NCBI RefSeq assembly: GCF_951793255.1
Contig: NZ_OX636706.1
Location: forward strand, 2,891,501 to 2,955,500
Direction of reading: 5' to 3'
Source: Desulfovibrio piger
GTDB taxonomy: Bacteria > Desulfobacterota > Desulfovibrionia > Desulfovibrionales > Desulfovibrionaceae
Length of the DNA stretch: 64,000 nt
Shown here: one piece after another, positions 8,248-16,545 of the stretch
How the letters are laid out: each line of letters starts with the position of its first letter
Position numbering within the stretch: the first letter of the stretch is position 1
Notes under the pieces: generated by a model
Database searches by the model: none
Told to the model about the DNA's origin: nothing
What the model saw: the letters and a program-made list of their open reading frames with translations, nothing else
Translations under genes and position numbers: made by a program

Positions 8248-10458
8248 ATGTCGTTTGTCACCCGTGCAACCCCTCTGGGCGATGGGCGCCCGCTGACGCT
8301 GGACGAATCAGCCCGATCCGTGGAGGTGGTGGCCTCCACCCAGGCACCCGTCACCGTATTTGACTTTGAGGAATGGCAGCCTATCCGCGAGGTCCTGCTC
8401 ATGAGCGGCTGCCAGATACCCGAGTCCGGTCGGGTGCCCCTGCTGGACTGCCACAGCCGCGAGCATGCCGGGGACATCGTGGGCAGCTTTGACCACATCC
8501 GAGTGGAAGACGGACCGCAGGGCCCGCAGCTGGTGGGCCGGGCCGTCTTCTCGGGTACGCCTGACGGCGAGGCCCCGTTCCGCAAGGTGGTGGAGGGGCA
8601 TCTCACCGATGTGTCCGTGGGCTACGACGTGATCGCGTATCAGCGCATCCGGGCGGGCGAGGTGGCCGTCATCGAAGGGGTCACCTACGAAGGCCCGCTG
8701 CGTGTGACCACGCAGTGGCGCCTCCTGGAGCTGTCCTGTGTGCCCGTCGGCGCGGACAGTTTTGCCAAGATGCGTTCTGCCATCAACAACCTGCAACCTG
8801 CCCGGAAGGGCAAAAAGGAGAGAGTCATGTCCAAGGAATCCGGGCAGCATGAGCGCGGCAAGATCGCGGCCAGACTGCGCGCCCTGCTGGGGCTGCGTGA
8901 AGATCCTGAAGAACAGCCTGCGCCTGAAGATGAGCCCCGCCAGGCCGTGGTCACGGATGGCTCCGGGACCACGGTGGAGCCTGAACAGCTCGACGATGCC
9001 GAGCTGGATCAGCTGGTAGACGACCTGGGCGCCCTGCTGGACGAAGCCGAGGCCGAACAGGAGGGCCGTGAAGATCCCCAGCAGCCGGAAGATGCCCAGC
9101 GCGAGGGCGGTGATGACAAAAACGCCTGCCGCAGCGCCGTGCTGGCCAGGCTCATGGCCAGCCTTACCCCGGGGCAGCGTCAGCGTTTTGGCCAGCAGCT
9201 GGAGCGCCAGCGCATCCGCGGTATCCGGGAACTGGCCCGGAGCTTCCAGCTCTCCCCGGATCAGGAAGACAAACTGGTTTCCTCGGGCATGAGCCTTGGC
9301 CGTGCCCGCAAACAGGTGGAGGACATCGTGGCACAGCGCCAGAATTTCGGGCCCGGCTACCAGGTCGTGAGCGTGGGCCGCACTGAAAAGGAATCTTTCC
9401 GTGCTGCCGTGCAGGACAGCCTGCTGCTGCGCTGCGGCACCAAGCTGGAAAAGCCCGCTCCCGGTGCTGATGAACTGCAGGGTATGACCCTGCGCGAGAT
9501 CGCCCGCGAGATGGTGATCCGCTCCGGACAGCGTGCCGGTGGTGACATCCGCACCATCGTGGGCCGCGCCCTGACCACCACGGACATGCCTCAGCTGCTG
9601 GTGGAGACCAGCCGCCGCACGCTCATGGAGGCCTACGAGCAGGCCCCCGAGACCTGGCGCGACTGGTGCGAGACCGGCACGGCCACGGACTTCAAGGCGG
9701 GCAAGGCCCTGGGCCTGGAAGGCGACGTGGAGTTGAAGAAGATCCCCGAGTACGGCGAATACACCGACGGCCGTCTGGCTGAAAATGCCGAGGAATACCG
9801 CGTGGAGACCTTCGGCCGCAAGCTGGTGATCTCCCGTCAGGCCATCATCAACGACGATCTGGGCGCCCTTACCGACATGCCGCGCATGTACGGCGAAGCC
9901 TGCGCCGCTCTGGTGGGTGATGTGGCCTACGCAGCCCTGATCGATGTGGCCCTCAAGATGGGGGACGGCAAGCCCCTGTTCGACAGCGCCCACCACAACC
10001 TGTTCACCGGCAAGGGCGGCGCGCCCACGGTCGAGAATCTGGGCGCTGTGGTCACCGGCATGGAACTGCAGCAGGACAGCTTCGGCAGGGTGGTCACCAT
10101 CCAGCCCCGCTTCTTCATCGCGCCCATCGCCCTCAAGACCACCTGCGAGTCGTTCTTCAATACGCAGATCACCGGCGGGCCGGTGGTGGGCACGCAGGCA
10201 CAGCCGCTGGTCCATAATCCCTATGGCGGTGAATTTTTCCGGCGCATCTATGACCGTCGTCTGGATCTGGATGCGGCGACCACATGGTATCTGGCCGCGG
10301 CCAGATCCACGGTCAAGGTCTTCTTCCTGGGCGGCGTGCAGGCTCCCTACATCGAGAGCCGCGACAATTTCGACACCGATGGCTTCGAGACCAAGGTCCG
10401 CATGGACGTGGGCGCCAAGGCCCTGCGCTGGATCACTCTCGCCAAGGCCACGGCATAG
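8248..10458 (+). CDS. Prohead protease / scaffold / major capsid fusion protein
   Basis: This 736-residue protein joins three head functions in one chain. Residues 1-185 are an S78-type prohead protease: a His in the LLDCHSREH segment and a Ser in GHLTDVSVGYDV are the likely catalytic residues. Residues about 195-330 are acidic and helical (many Glu, Asp, Gln), like a scaffold. Residues about 400-736 are an HK97-fold major capsid protein (Mu gpT type), with LFDSAHHNLFTGKGG and a C-terminus typical of that group. A strong in-frame internal start occurs at 8827. In lambda the same logic (protease C and nested scaffold Nu3) supplies scaffold in excess. Confidence 0.9.
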   Translation: MSFVTRATPLGDGRPLTLDESARSVEVVASTQAPVTVFDFEEWQPIREVLLMSGCQIPESGRVPLLDCHSREHAGDIVGSFDHIRVEDGPQGPQLVGRAVFSGTPDGEAPFRKVVEGHLTDVSVGYDVIAYQRIRAGEVAVIEGVTYEGPLRVTTQWRLLELSCVPVGADSFAKMRSAINNLQPARKGKKERVMSKESGQHERGKIAARLRALLGLREDPEEQPAPEDEPRQAVVTDGSGTTVEPEQLDDAELDQLVDDLGALLDEAEAEQEGREDPQQPEDAQREGGDDKNACRSAVLARLMASLTPGQRQRFGQQLERQRIRGIRELARSFQLSPDQEDKLVSSGMSLGRARKQVEDIVAQRQNFGPGYQVVSVGRTEKESFRAAVQDSLLLRCGTKLEKPAPGADELQGMTLREIAREMVIRSGQRAGGDIRTIVGRALTTTDMPQLLVETSRRTLMEAYEQAPETWRDWCETGTATDFKAGKALGLEGDVELKKIPEYGEYTDGRLAENAEEYRVETFGRKLVISRQAIINDDLGALTDMPRMYGEACAALVGDVAYAALIDVALKMGDGKPLFDSAHHNLFTGKGGAPTVENLGAVVTGMELQQDSFGRVVTIQPRFFIAPIALKTTCESFFNTQITGGPVVGTQAQPLVHNPYGGEFFRRIYDRRLDLDAATTWYLAAARSTVKVFFLGGVQAPYIESRDNFDTDGFETKVRMDVGAKALRWITLAKATA
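8815..8829 (+). promoter_or_regulatory. Internal ribosome site and in-frame ATG in the capsid fusion gene
   Basis: AAGGAG (8815-8820) lies six bases before an in-frame ATG (8827-8829). Translation here would give a 543-residue scaffold plus capsid protein lacking the protease. It is placed exactly at the boundary between the protease and scaffold regions, which supports real use. Confidence 0.6.
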
Positions 10459-10472
10459 CAAAGGAGGACAAC

Positions 10473-10847
10473 ATGCAAAACTCCCGTTCCATGGGCCGCT
10501 GTATCCACCATACTCCCGGCAAGGCCGTGCTGGGCGGTGAGCTGGTCGTGCTCACCGGCATGGTGGCCGTGGCCAGTACCGATATCCCGGCGAATGAAGA
10601 GGGGGCCTGCGAAGTGGAGGGCGTCTTTGCCCTGCCCAAAAAGGCCGGCGAGACCCCCAAACAGGGCGACCCCCTGTACCTGGCCAGTGACAACACGCTG
10701 ACCAAGACGTCCGGGACGCAGTTCGTGGGCACGGCCTGGGCCGATGCCCAGGCCAATGACGCCACTGTGCTCTGCCGCATCAATTTTGGCTACGGCGTGG
10801 CCGCTGCGGCTGCCGCTGCTGCCGCCGCAGCCGAACAGGGCAGCTAA
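10473..10847 (+). CDS. Capsid decoration (cement) protein, DUF2190
   Basis: This 124-residue protein follows the capsid gene directly, as decoration proteins usually do; they bind the outer head surface and stabilise it. The family pattern is a small beta-barrel: GGELVVLTGMVAVASTDIPANE, VEGVFALPK, GDPLYLASDNTLT, then VGTAW. The ATG at 10473 is preceded by AAAGGAGG. The C-terminus ends in a run of twelve alanines before EQGS; such alanine tracts are unusual and probably flexible or length-variable. Confidence 0.8.
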   Translation: MQNSRSMGRCIHHTPGKAVLGGELVVLTGMVAVASTDIPANEEGACEVEGVFALPKKAGETPKQGDPLYLASDNTLTKTSGTQFVGTAWADAQANDATVLCRINFGYGVAAAAAAAAAAAEQGS

Positions 10848-10868
10848 CCCACCACCCCTCCTCGCACC

Positions 10869-10896
10869 GGGTCGCGTGCCTCCGGGGACGCGACCC
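10869..10896 (+). other. GC-rich hairpin between head and lysis genes
   Basis: GGGTCGCGT (10869-10877) pairs perfectly with ACGCGACCC (10888-10896). No T tract follows, so it is more likely an RNA-processing or stability element than a terminator. It separates the head genes from the lysis cassette. Confidence 0.4.
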
Positions 10897-10910
10897 TCAC
10901 AGGAGTCCTT

Positions 10911-11477
10911 ATGGATCAATCACGCCTGATAGACCTGGCCTTCGATTTCTGCATGCGAGCGGAAGGCAACGCCACCTACACCGATGACCCCGACGACGCG
11001 GGGGGGCCCACCAAATTTGGTCTGGCCCTCAACTACAACCGGGATGTCCTGCCGGACAAAAATGGGGATGGTTACATCAATGCCGCCGATGTGCGTCTCC
11101 TGGAACGCGAGGACGCCCGCCAGGTATGGGAGCGCGTCTACTGGCGCGGCAATGGCTGCCACCTGCTGCCCGATGCGCTGGCCTTCATCTATGCGGACAT
11201 GGTCTTCAACCCAGGCCCGGGGGCGGCCCCGAAGCTGCTGCAGCAGGCGCTGCGAGGGCTGGGCTGTTCCGTGGCCGTGGACGGCATCATCGGCGCCGAG
11301 ACCAGGGAGGCCATCGGTCGCTGTGATCCCGGCGAGCTGCTGGTGGAGCTGACTGCGCAACGCCTGCGCTACTACGGCACACGCTCCAAGTATCCCAAGT
11401 ACGGGCTGGGCTGGGATCGCCGGTCCGTATGGTGCCTGCGTACAGCGCTGGGCATCTGGTCGGGAGAGATCCGGTGA
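10911..11477 (+). CDS. Endolysin, glycoside hydrolase family 108
   Basis: This 188-residue lysozyme would cut peptidoglycan at lysis. The family signature is near the N-terminus: the catalytic Glu in RAEGNATYTDDPDDAGGPTKFGL, about residue 18, with a C-terminal peptidoglycan-binding half (VDGIIGAETREAIG). Between them, residues about 47-58 read DKNGDGYINAAD, a perfect EF-hand/dockerin-type calcium loop, which suggests calcium-dependent folding or activity. There is no signal peptide, so export would need a holin. AGGAG precedes the ATG. The stop overlaps the GTG of the next lysis gene. Confidence 0.88.
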   Translation: MDQSRLIDLAFDFCMRAEGNATYTDDPDDAGGPTKFGLALNYNRDVLPDKNGDGYINAADVRLLEREDARQVWERVYWRGNGCHLLPDALAFIYADMVFNPGPGAAPKLLQQALRGLGCSVAVDGIIGAETREAIGRCDPGELLVELTAQRLRYYGTRSKYPKYGLGWDRRSVWCLRTALGIWSGEIR

Positions 11478-11785
11478 GCCCGCTGCAGACCATGGGGCTG
11501 GTCGGCTCCCTGCTGGCAGCAGGGCTTGCCGTCTACTACCTGGGAGTGGCCCGGGAAGAGGCCGAACAACTGCGGGAGTCCCTGCATATAGGTACGACCC
11601 AGACCAGGGCCGCGGAAAGCGCCCTGTCCGAGCTGGAAAAATCCCGCCGGGAGGCGGCTGAAAAGGAGCGGGAATATGCCCGTGCTGCAAAGGCTGCTGC
11701 TGACCTGCCTCTTGAGCAGCGTTTTGGCGAGTATGACCGCCTGTTCGACGCCATCGAGGCTGGTCGTGGCGAGCCCGCCCCCTGA
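11474..11785 (+). CDS. Rz-like inner-membrane spanin
   Basis: This 103-residue protein has one N-terminal membrane segment (LVGSLLAAGLAVYYLG) and then a long coiled coil rich in Glu, Arg and Ala, the layout of Rz. It would span the periplasm and, with Rz1, fuse the inner and outer membranes at the end of lysis. I chose the GTG at 11474, which overlaps the endolysin stop and has GGAGAG upstream. A second lipoprotein gene is embedded in its 3' half in another frame, the hallmark of Rz/Rz1 pairs. Confidence 0.75.
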   Translation: MSPLQTMGLVGSLLAAGLAVYYLGVAREEAEQLRESLHIGTTQTRAAESALSELEKSRREAAEKEREYARAAKAAADLPLEQRFGEYDRLFDAIEAGRGEPAP

Positions 11786-11984
11786 GTTGCTGGAAGATTG
11801 TCCGCCCCCGGCCATCTCCCGGGAGGTATTGCCCGCCATTGCCGCGGGCCGGGCGGATGACGCCGGGCGGGCCTATGTCGATCATGTGCTGACCGTAGAG
11901 GCGGCGTGGAACGCCTGCCGTGATCGTCAACGTGCGCTGCGGGCCTATGTGCGCCGCATGGAGGCCCTGCATGATCCGTCCTGA
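11676..11984 (+). CDS. Rz1-like outer-membrane lipoprotein spanin
   Basis: This 102-residue protein begins inside the Rz-like gene in a different frame. It has a lipoprotein signal (LLLTCLLSSVLASMTAC) with the lipobox Cys at residue 23, followed by a proline-rich stretch (SPPPELLEDCPPPA), as expected for an o-spanin. It would be lipidated, sit in the outer membrane and bind the Rz coiled coil. It is longer than lambda Rz1 (60 residues), and its C-terminal half is helical. Confidence 0.7.
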   Translation: MPVLQRLLLTCLLSSVLASMTACSTPSRLVVASPPPELLEDCPPPAISREVLPAIAAGRADDAGRAYVDHVLTVEAAWNACRDRQRALRAYVRRMEALHDPS

Positions 11985-12285
11985 TCCCGATGATGATACC
12001 AGGCGCGACCGGATGCCCCGTGGCCGGCAGGATGACCGCTGGAGCCGGGACGGCTGCGGCTGGGATGGCCGGCAGGCGAGCGGCTGGAATGGGCGACCGC
12101 GCCCCCGGATGCGCCTGCCCCGGCCGCTGCGTATGGCGCTGCTGGCGATCCTGTGTCTGTTCGCGCTGCTGGCCGCTGTCGATCTGGCCCTGACCATCAT
12201 TGATCCCGACAGGCCCATGCATGTGGCCCAGCTCATCCTGGGGCCGCTCCTGCGTCTGTCCGGCCTGTTTACCCTGGGGATGTGA
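11971..12285 (+). CDS. Small membrane protein of the lysis region
   Basis: This 104-residue protein has a very charged, Arg/Asp/Gly-rich N-terminal half and a hydrophobic segment LRMALLAILCLFALLAAVDLALTII, then a weaker second one near the C-terminus. GGAGG lies at good spacing before the ATG at 11971, and the gene overlaps Rz1 by 14 bases. A holin or holin accessory role is possible from context alone. Confidence 0.55.
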   Translation: MIRPDPDDDTRRDRMPRGRQDDRWSRDGCGWDGRQASGWNGRPRPRMRLPRPLRMALLAILCLFALLAAVDLALTIIDPDRPMHVAQLILGPLLRLSGLFTLGM

Positions 12286-12286
12286 T

Positions 12287-12547
12287 ATGGCCGCACCTCT
12301 GACCTATGCGGAAGTTTCTGCCGCCATGGGGGCCCTCCTGATGCTTTTTGTCGGCCTGAGCCTGCGCGAGCTCATCACGCTGATGCGCCAGATCCTGACC
12401 CGTCAGCGTGAATGCCCCACGCTCTATGCGGACCGCGAACGCAACGACAAGGCCCACAAGGAATTTTACGACGGCATGGAGGATCTCAACGTGCGCGTGA
12501 CCCTGCTGGAAAAGGAACATAAACCGCGCTGTGACGGAGAAGACTGA
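12287..12547 (+). CDS. Membrane-anchored coiled-coil protein, possible holin
   Basis: This 86-residue protein has one membrane segment near the N-terminus (AAMGALLMLFVGLSL) and then a charged helix ending DLNVRVTLLEKEHKP. This resembles small Mu-type lysis-region membrane proteins and class III holins. No motif decides between them. It follows the preceding gene by one base and overlaps the next by one base (TGATG), so it is within a tight operon. Confidence 0.5.
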   Translation: MAAPLTYAEVSAAMGALLMLFVGLSLRELITLMRQILTRQRECPTLYADRERNDKAHKEFYDGMEDLNVRVTLLEKEHKPRCDGED

Positions 12548-12828
12548 TGACGGAACAGGAATTTTTCGATGCCTGCGGCCACAAGGGCTTCAGCGAGCTC
12601 CAGACGGAGGACGGCAAGACCCTGCGGGTGCTGGCCTACCATATCGGCCAGCAGGATGCCCGCCTGCGGGTGCGCATCTCGTACAGTACCACGGAGCTCG
12701 GGCGCCGCCTGCGTGGCCAGGAACGGGTGACCCTCTGGGGCAGCAACTGGCGCGTAGTCCGTGGTCATGCCCAAGAGCGGGCCGAGGTCATGCAGGCCAT
12801 GCTGGAGAGCGAGATCAGCTATGCCTGA
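12547..12828 (+). CDS. Hypothetical phage protein
   Basis: This 93-residue soluble protein (beginning MTEQEFFDACGHKGFSELQ) lies between the lysis genes and the head-tail genes. The pattern of strands such as TLRVLAYHIG and RVTLWGSNWRVVRGH suggests a small beta-rich fold. I do not recognise the family. Both ends overlap neighbouring genes, which argues that it is translated. Confidence 0.55.
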   Translation: MTEQEFFDACGHKGFSELQTEDGKTLRVLAYHIGQQDARLRVRISYSTTELGRRLRGQERVTLWGSNWRVVRGHAQERAEVMQAMLESEISYA

Positions 12829-13492
12829 GATCGATCTGAAAATGAATCTCGATGCGGCAAGGGATTGGATGAATGATCAGGCCGAAACATTCGACTTGGG
12901 TCCTTACCGCCTCAAAGTAGCAACCAGGCGCGCCATAAACAGGACGTTGGGCCATATGCGCTCCCTGATCTCTATGGAGATACGCGACCGCTATTACGCA
13001 AAGAAAAATGAGGTCGATAACTCCATGAAACTGAAGGAGGTCAACTCCCTTTCCAAGCAGAAAGGCGTGATTTCCTATCGGGCACGGGCCAGCCTTCCGC
13101 TTTCGTCTTTTGGTGCCCTTCAGGGAAAGACCTTCGTTTCCGTTCGCGTTCTCAAAGCGCACAAAAGAAGGCGCATACAACCAGGCGGAAAATGGGACAT
13201 TCTGCAATCTTCGACGCGCAATGTTCGTAAGAAGGGCACGAAGGAACGAACCCGGGTACCTGTCGCAGCTGTTTGGATGGCAAAGGGGCAGGTATGGGCG
13301 CGTGTCGCGGGACAAGAACACCCTAAAATGCTCTATGGACCTAACTTTATGAGCTTTTTCAATCTTCCCAATGTCGCGAAGGCCTTGGGGATTGAGATGA
13401 ACGAATATTTCTCCAAACGTCTGGCCCATGAGACCAGGGCTTACCACATTCTGGGTGACCTTCTCGACATCAACTATGGACAGAAAAAATGA
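12821..13492 (+). CDS. Prophage minor tail protein Z (gpZ) family
   Basis: This 223-residue protein matches lambda gpZ-type minor tail proteins by the N-terminal helix with RRAINRTLGHMRSLISMEIRDRYYAKK and the strand region around VSVRVLKAHKRRR. In lambda, gpZ positions the DNA end in the tail. The ATG at 12821 overlaps the previous gene by 8 bases. Codon and base use differ from both neighbours: G+C is near 50% with many AAA and AAT codons, so this gene may have been swapped in from another phage. Confidence 0.7.
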   Translation: MPEIDLKMNLDAARDWMNDQAETFDLGPYRLKVATRRAINRTLGHMRSLISMEIRDRYYAKKNEVDNSMKLKEVNSLSKQKGVISYRARASLPLSSFGALQGKTFVSVRVLKAHKRRRIQPGGKWDILQSSTRNVRKKGTKERTRVPVAAVWMAKGQVWARVAGQEHPKMLYGPNFMSFFNLPNVAKALGIEMNEYFSKRLAHETRAYHILGDLLDINYGQKK

Positions 13493-13848
13493 GCGATATG
13501 ACTCCGTTTGAAGAATCTCTGCACCGCGACACGACTCTGGTCTTCCAGGCCCCTCTGGGCGCCGGGATCAGCGTGACCCTGGTGACCGAGGACGGCAGCA
13601 CCCACGAGCTGCGGGCCATGTTCGCCACCCCGGGAGCAGAGCCGCTCTCCGGCGTTGCCAGTGCGCCGGTGGTCAGCGTGGCTCCCACCCTGCACATGCC
13701 CCTGTGCGATGTGCAGGCGGCGCTGGGGCGTCCCTTCTCCACCCGGGACCGCGTCATCGTGCGCGGCCGTGCCTACCGCGTCCTGAATCCGCAGGATGAC
13801 GGCTACGGCCTGCTGGAATGCCGTCTGCTGGAGGCCGCCCATGTCTGA
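13489..13848 (+). CDS. Head-tail joining protein
   Basis: This 119-residue protein overlaps gpZ and precedes the tail terminator, where lambda gpFII-like head-tail joiners sit. The C-terminal part TRDRVIVRGRAYRVLNPQDDGYGLLECRLLEA fits the beta-rich pattern of that family. The assignment rests mainly on order and size. Confidence 0.55.
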   Translation: MSDMTPFEESLHRDTTLVFQAPLGAGISVTLVTEDGSTHELRAMFATPGAEPLSGVASAPVVSVAPTLHMPLCDVQAALGRPFSTRDRVIVRGRAYRVLNPQDDGYGLLECRLLEAAHV

Positions 13849-14476
13849 TGTCCTGTTCGCCTGGGGCGGCGTCCATCCCCGCACGCTCATCCGCCGGGCC
13901 GTCTGTCAGGTCATGCGCGAGCATGACGGTCTGGCCGCTCTCATTGGTGCCCGGATCTGGCCCAACCGCATGGAGCACTGGTTCCGCGGTGAGCTCCCGG
14001 CGGCCGGTGTCTATACCGTCAGCGAGCAGCGCGTGGAGTCCGATACGCGGCCCGAACCGCAGGAGCGGGTCATCTCCCTGGCCGTTGAGCTGCTGGGCGG
14101 GGAGCTGGAGGCCGTGGACGATACGCTGGACGCCCTCTGCCTCCAGACAGAGCGGGCCGTGCTGCGCCTGGACGCCATCGGCCGGGCCATGGGCGCCATC
14201 GTGGACGCCAGTCTGCCCGAGCCCCTGCCGCTGGTCCACGGTACCCACCCGGCGGACACGCTGCTCTCCATCACCCACACCGGCACCGAGCTGGGCATCG
14301 TGACCGACGGTGCCCGCGAGTACGGCATGGCCGCCCTGAATTTCGACCTGGAATACCAATGGCCGACGGTCCCCCCGGAGCTGGCCGATTTTCTGCTGGC
14401 CCACACGGACTGGTACGTCCACCCCGGTGATGACCGGGTGGACATGATCTCACAGGTAATCTTTGACCAGGAGTGA
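13841..14476 (+). CDS. Tail terminator / tail completion-like protein
   Basis: This 211-residue protein lies just before the tail sheath operon. The N-terminal part (IRRAVCQVMREHDGLAALIGARIWPNRMEHW) and the strand VISLAVELLGGELEAVDDTLDAL resemble tail-terminator proteins, which cap the finished tail tube. I cannot separate it from other minor tail proteins on motif alone. It overlaps the previous gene by 8 bases. Confidence 0.5.
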   Translation: MSDVLFAWGGVHPRTLIRRAVCQVMREHDGLAALIGARIWPNRMEHWFRGELPAAGVYTVSEQRVESDTRPEPQERVISLAVELLGGELEAVDDTLDALCLQTERAVLRLDAIGRAMGAIVDASLPEPLPLVHGTHPADTLLSITHTGTELGIVTDGAREYGMAALNFDLEYQWPTVPPELADFLLAHTDWYVHPGDDRVDMISQVIFDQE

Positions 14477-14480
14477 TCTG

Positions 14481-14666
14481 ATGCCCCATCCCACCACCAT
14501 GCTTGTCGTGCCCGCCGTGCGCGATGGCCGTCCCCTGCGCATCGCTGATCCGCAGTCCGGCCAGTATCTCCCGGCCACGGGTGCCGTGGTCCCCCGTTCC
14601 GCGTTCTGGCTGCGCCGTCTCAAGGACGGTGATGTGCAGCTCAAGCCCGCTGCCAAGGAGGTCTAA
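14481..14666 (+). CDS. DUF2635 protein (Mu gp38-like)
   Basis: This 61-residue protein matches DUF2635, a small protein found just upstream of the sheath gene in Mu-like phages. Visible pattern: VVPAVRDGRPLRIADPQSG, LPATGAVVP and FWLRRLKDGDVQ. Its role is unknown. CAGGAG precedes the ATG, and the sheath gene begins at the very next base after the stop. Confidence 0.75.
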   Translation: MPHPTTMLVVPAVRDGRPLRIADPQSGQYLPATGAVVPRSAFWLRRLKDGDVQLKPAAKEV

Positions 14667-16142
14667 ATGGCCATCGCCTTTAACGTCCTGCCCGATACCG
14701 TCCGCGTGCCTTTTGCGTATGCCGAATTCGACGGCTCCGGTGCGTCTGATGATCCGGCCCTCATGCCCTACACCGTGCTCATGGTAGGGCAGATGCTCGA
14801 CAGCGGCACGGCCGAGGCCGGGACCGTACAACGTCCCATGAGCGCTGCCCAGGCCGCCACCCTCTTTGGTGAGGGCAGTCAGCTGGCCGCCATGTGCGCC
14901 GCCTACCTCAATGCCAACAGCATCACCAAGATGTTGGCCATCGGCGTCAAGGATGCCGAGGAAGGTACGGCCGCCAAGGGGGCCCTGACCATCAACGGCA
15001 CCTGCGTCAACGCAGTACCGCTCTGCCTCTACATCAACGGCAAGCTGGTGCGTGCCGCAGCGCCCCTTGCCGCGGAAGCCTCTGCCGTGGCCGAGAATCT
15101 GACCAACGCCATCAATGCCGACAAGAGCCTGCCCGTGACGGCCACCTTTAGCGGTGGCGAGGTCAGCCTGACCGCCCGCCACAAGGGCGAGTGCGGCAAC
15201 GATATCGACCTGCGCATCTCGTACTACGATGAGGACAAGCCCGGCGGCCTGACCTTCAGCTTCACGCAGATGACCGGCGGTGCCGGCAATCCTGATCCGG
15301 CTCCGGTCATCGCGGCCATGGCAAACGACCAGTACCACGTCATCGCCTGGCCGTGGACGGACAGCGCCAGCCTTGCCGCCCTGCGCGATGAGCTGGCGGA
15401 CCGCTGGGGCCCCCTGCGCCAGATCGATGGACAGGCCATCGTGGTCAAGCGCGGCAGCTATGGCGACGTGACCACCTTCGCGGGCGAGCGCAACGACAAG
15501 CATCTGACCGTCTTCGCCTCCGAGGGCAGCCCCACCTCTCCCTGGGAGGACGCGGCCGCCACGGCGGGCGTCATCGCCTACTACGGCAACAGCGATCCGG
15601 CCCGGGGCTTCAACACCCTGCTGGTGCCGGGCGTCCTGGCTCCGGCTCCGGCCGACCGCTGGACCAACTTCCCCGAGAAAAACCAGGCTCTCTTCGAGGG
15701 CGTATCCACCCGCTATGTGGCTCCGGACGGCACGGTGCGCCTGCAAAAGTGCATCACCACCTACCGCCTCAACGACCTGGGCGCCGAGGACAAGGCTTTT
15801 CTCTCCCTCAACAGCCCGCTGACGCTCTCCTACCTGCGTTACGACTGGAACAACTATTTGAGGACAAAATATCCGCGCCACAAGCTGGCCTCTGATGCCG
15901 ATGCCGCCCGCTATGACGCCAGCCAGCCCATCATGACGCCCAAGCTGGGCCGGGCCGAAGCCATCGCCCGCTTCATGGATGCGTGGCTGCCCATGGGGCT
16001 GGTGGAAGGCAGCGAGCAATTCAAGGCGGCGCTGCTCTGCGAGCGCAACGCCAAAAACGAGAACCGGCTGGACTGGCTGCTGCGGCCTGATCTGGTCAAC
16101 CAGTTCGAGGTGGCCGGGACCCTGATCCGGCACATCGTCTAA
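14667..16142 (+). CDS. Tail sheath protein (Mu gpL-like)
   Basis: This 491-residue protein is the contractile sheath. It begins with INFN/VLPDTVRVPFAYAEFD-type residues typical of Mu gpL, has a central beta domain, and ends in the conserved C-terminal helix and strand region that forms the sheath interlocks (LVNQFEVAGTLIRHIV). Its presence shows a myovirus tail. AAGGAGG stands before the ATG. Confidence 0.9.
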   Translation: MAIAFNVLPDTVRVPFAYAEFDGSGASDDPALMPYTVLMVGQMLDSGTAEAGTVQRPMSAAQAATLFGEGSQLAAMCAAYLNANSITKMLAIGVKDAEEGTAAKGALTINGTCVNAVPLCLYINGKLVRAAAPLAAEASAVAENLTNAINADKSLPVTATFSGGEVSLTARHKGECGNDIDLRISYYDEDKPGGLTFSFTQMTGGAGNPDPAPVIAAMANDQYHVIAWPWTDSASLAALRDELADRWGPLRQIDGQAIVVKRGSYGDVTTFAGERNDKHLTVFASEGSPTSPWEDAAATAGVIAYYGNSDPARGFNTLLVPGVLAPAPADRWTNFPEKNQALFEGVSTRYVAPDGTVRLQKCITTYRLNDLGAEDKAFLSLNSPLTLSYLRYDWNNYLRTKYPRHKLASDADAARYDASQPIMTPKLGRAEAIARFMDAWLPMGLVEGSEQFKAALLCERNAKNENRLDWLLRPDLVNQFEVAGTLIRHIV

Positions 16143-16157
16143 GGGGAGGTGAGGAAT

Positions 16158-16535
16158 ATGGGAAACGGAACCAACAATCGGCGGGCAGGCATCATCTACG
16201 TCAAAGTGGACGGGAAGCAGTACGACGCCAAGGGCGCCTATACCTACAATCTGGGCAAGCCCAAACGTGACGCCATCATCGGTGCCGACGGGGTGCATGG
16301 CTACAAGGAAACGCCGCAGGTGGCCTTTATCGAGGGGGCCGTCACGGACAGCGATGAGCTGGATCTGGCGACCCTGGTGACGGCCGACAACGTCACCGTC
16401 ACGCTGGAGCTCAACAATGGCAAGGTGGTCACCCTCTCCAATGCCTGGTTTGCCTCCGAAGGCAGCGGCAGCACGGATGAGGGCGAGATCGCCGTGCGTT
16501 TTGAATCGCGGCGCGAGGCCGTGGAAAGCAACTAG
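16158..16535 (+). CDS. Tail tube protein (Mu gpM-like)
   Basis: This 125-residue protein follows the sheath gene and would form the inner tube. The pattern GIIYVKVDGKQYDAKGAYTYNLGKPKRDAIIG and VTLELNNGKVVTLSNAWF matches the P2 FII/Mu gpM tube fold. I took the ATG at 16158 because GGGGAGG lies eight bases upstream; a GTG at 16149 would add three residues. Confidence 0.85.
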   Translation: MGNGTNNRRAGIIYVKVDGKQYDAKGAYTYNLGKPKRDAIIGADGVHGYKETPQVAFIEGAVTDSDELDLATLVTADNVTVTLELNNGKVVTLSNAWFASEGSGSTDEGEIAVRFESRREAVESN

Positions 16536-16545
16536 GGAGCGTCAT

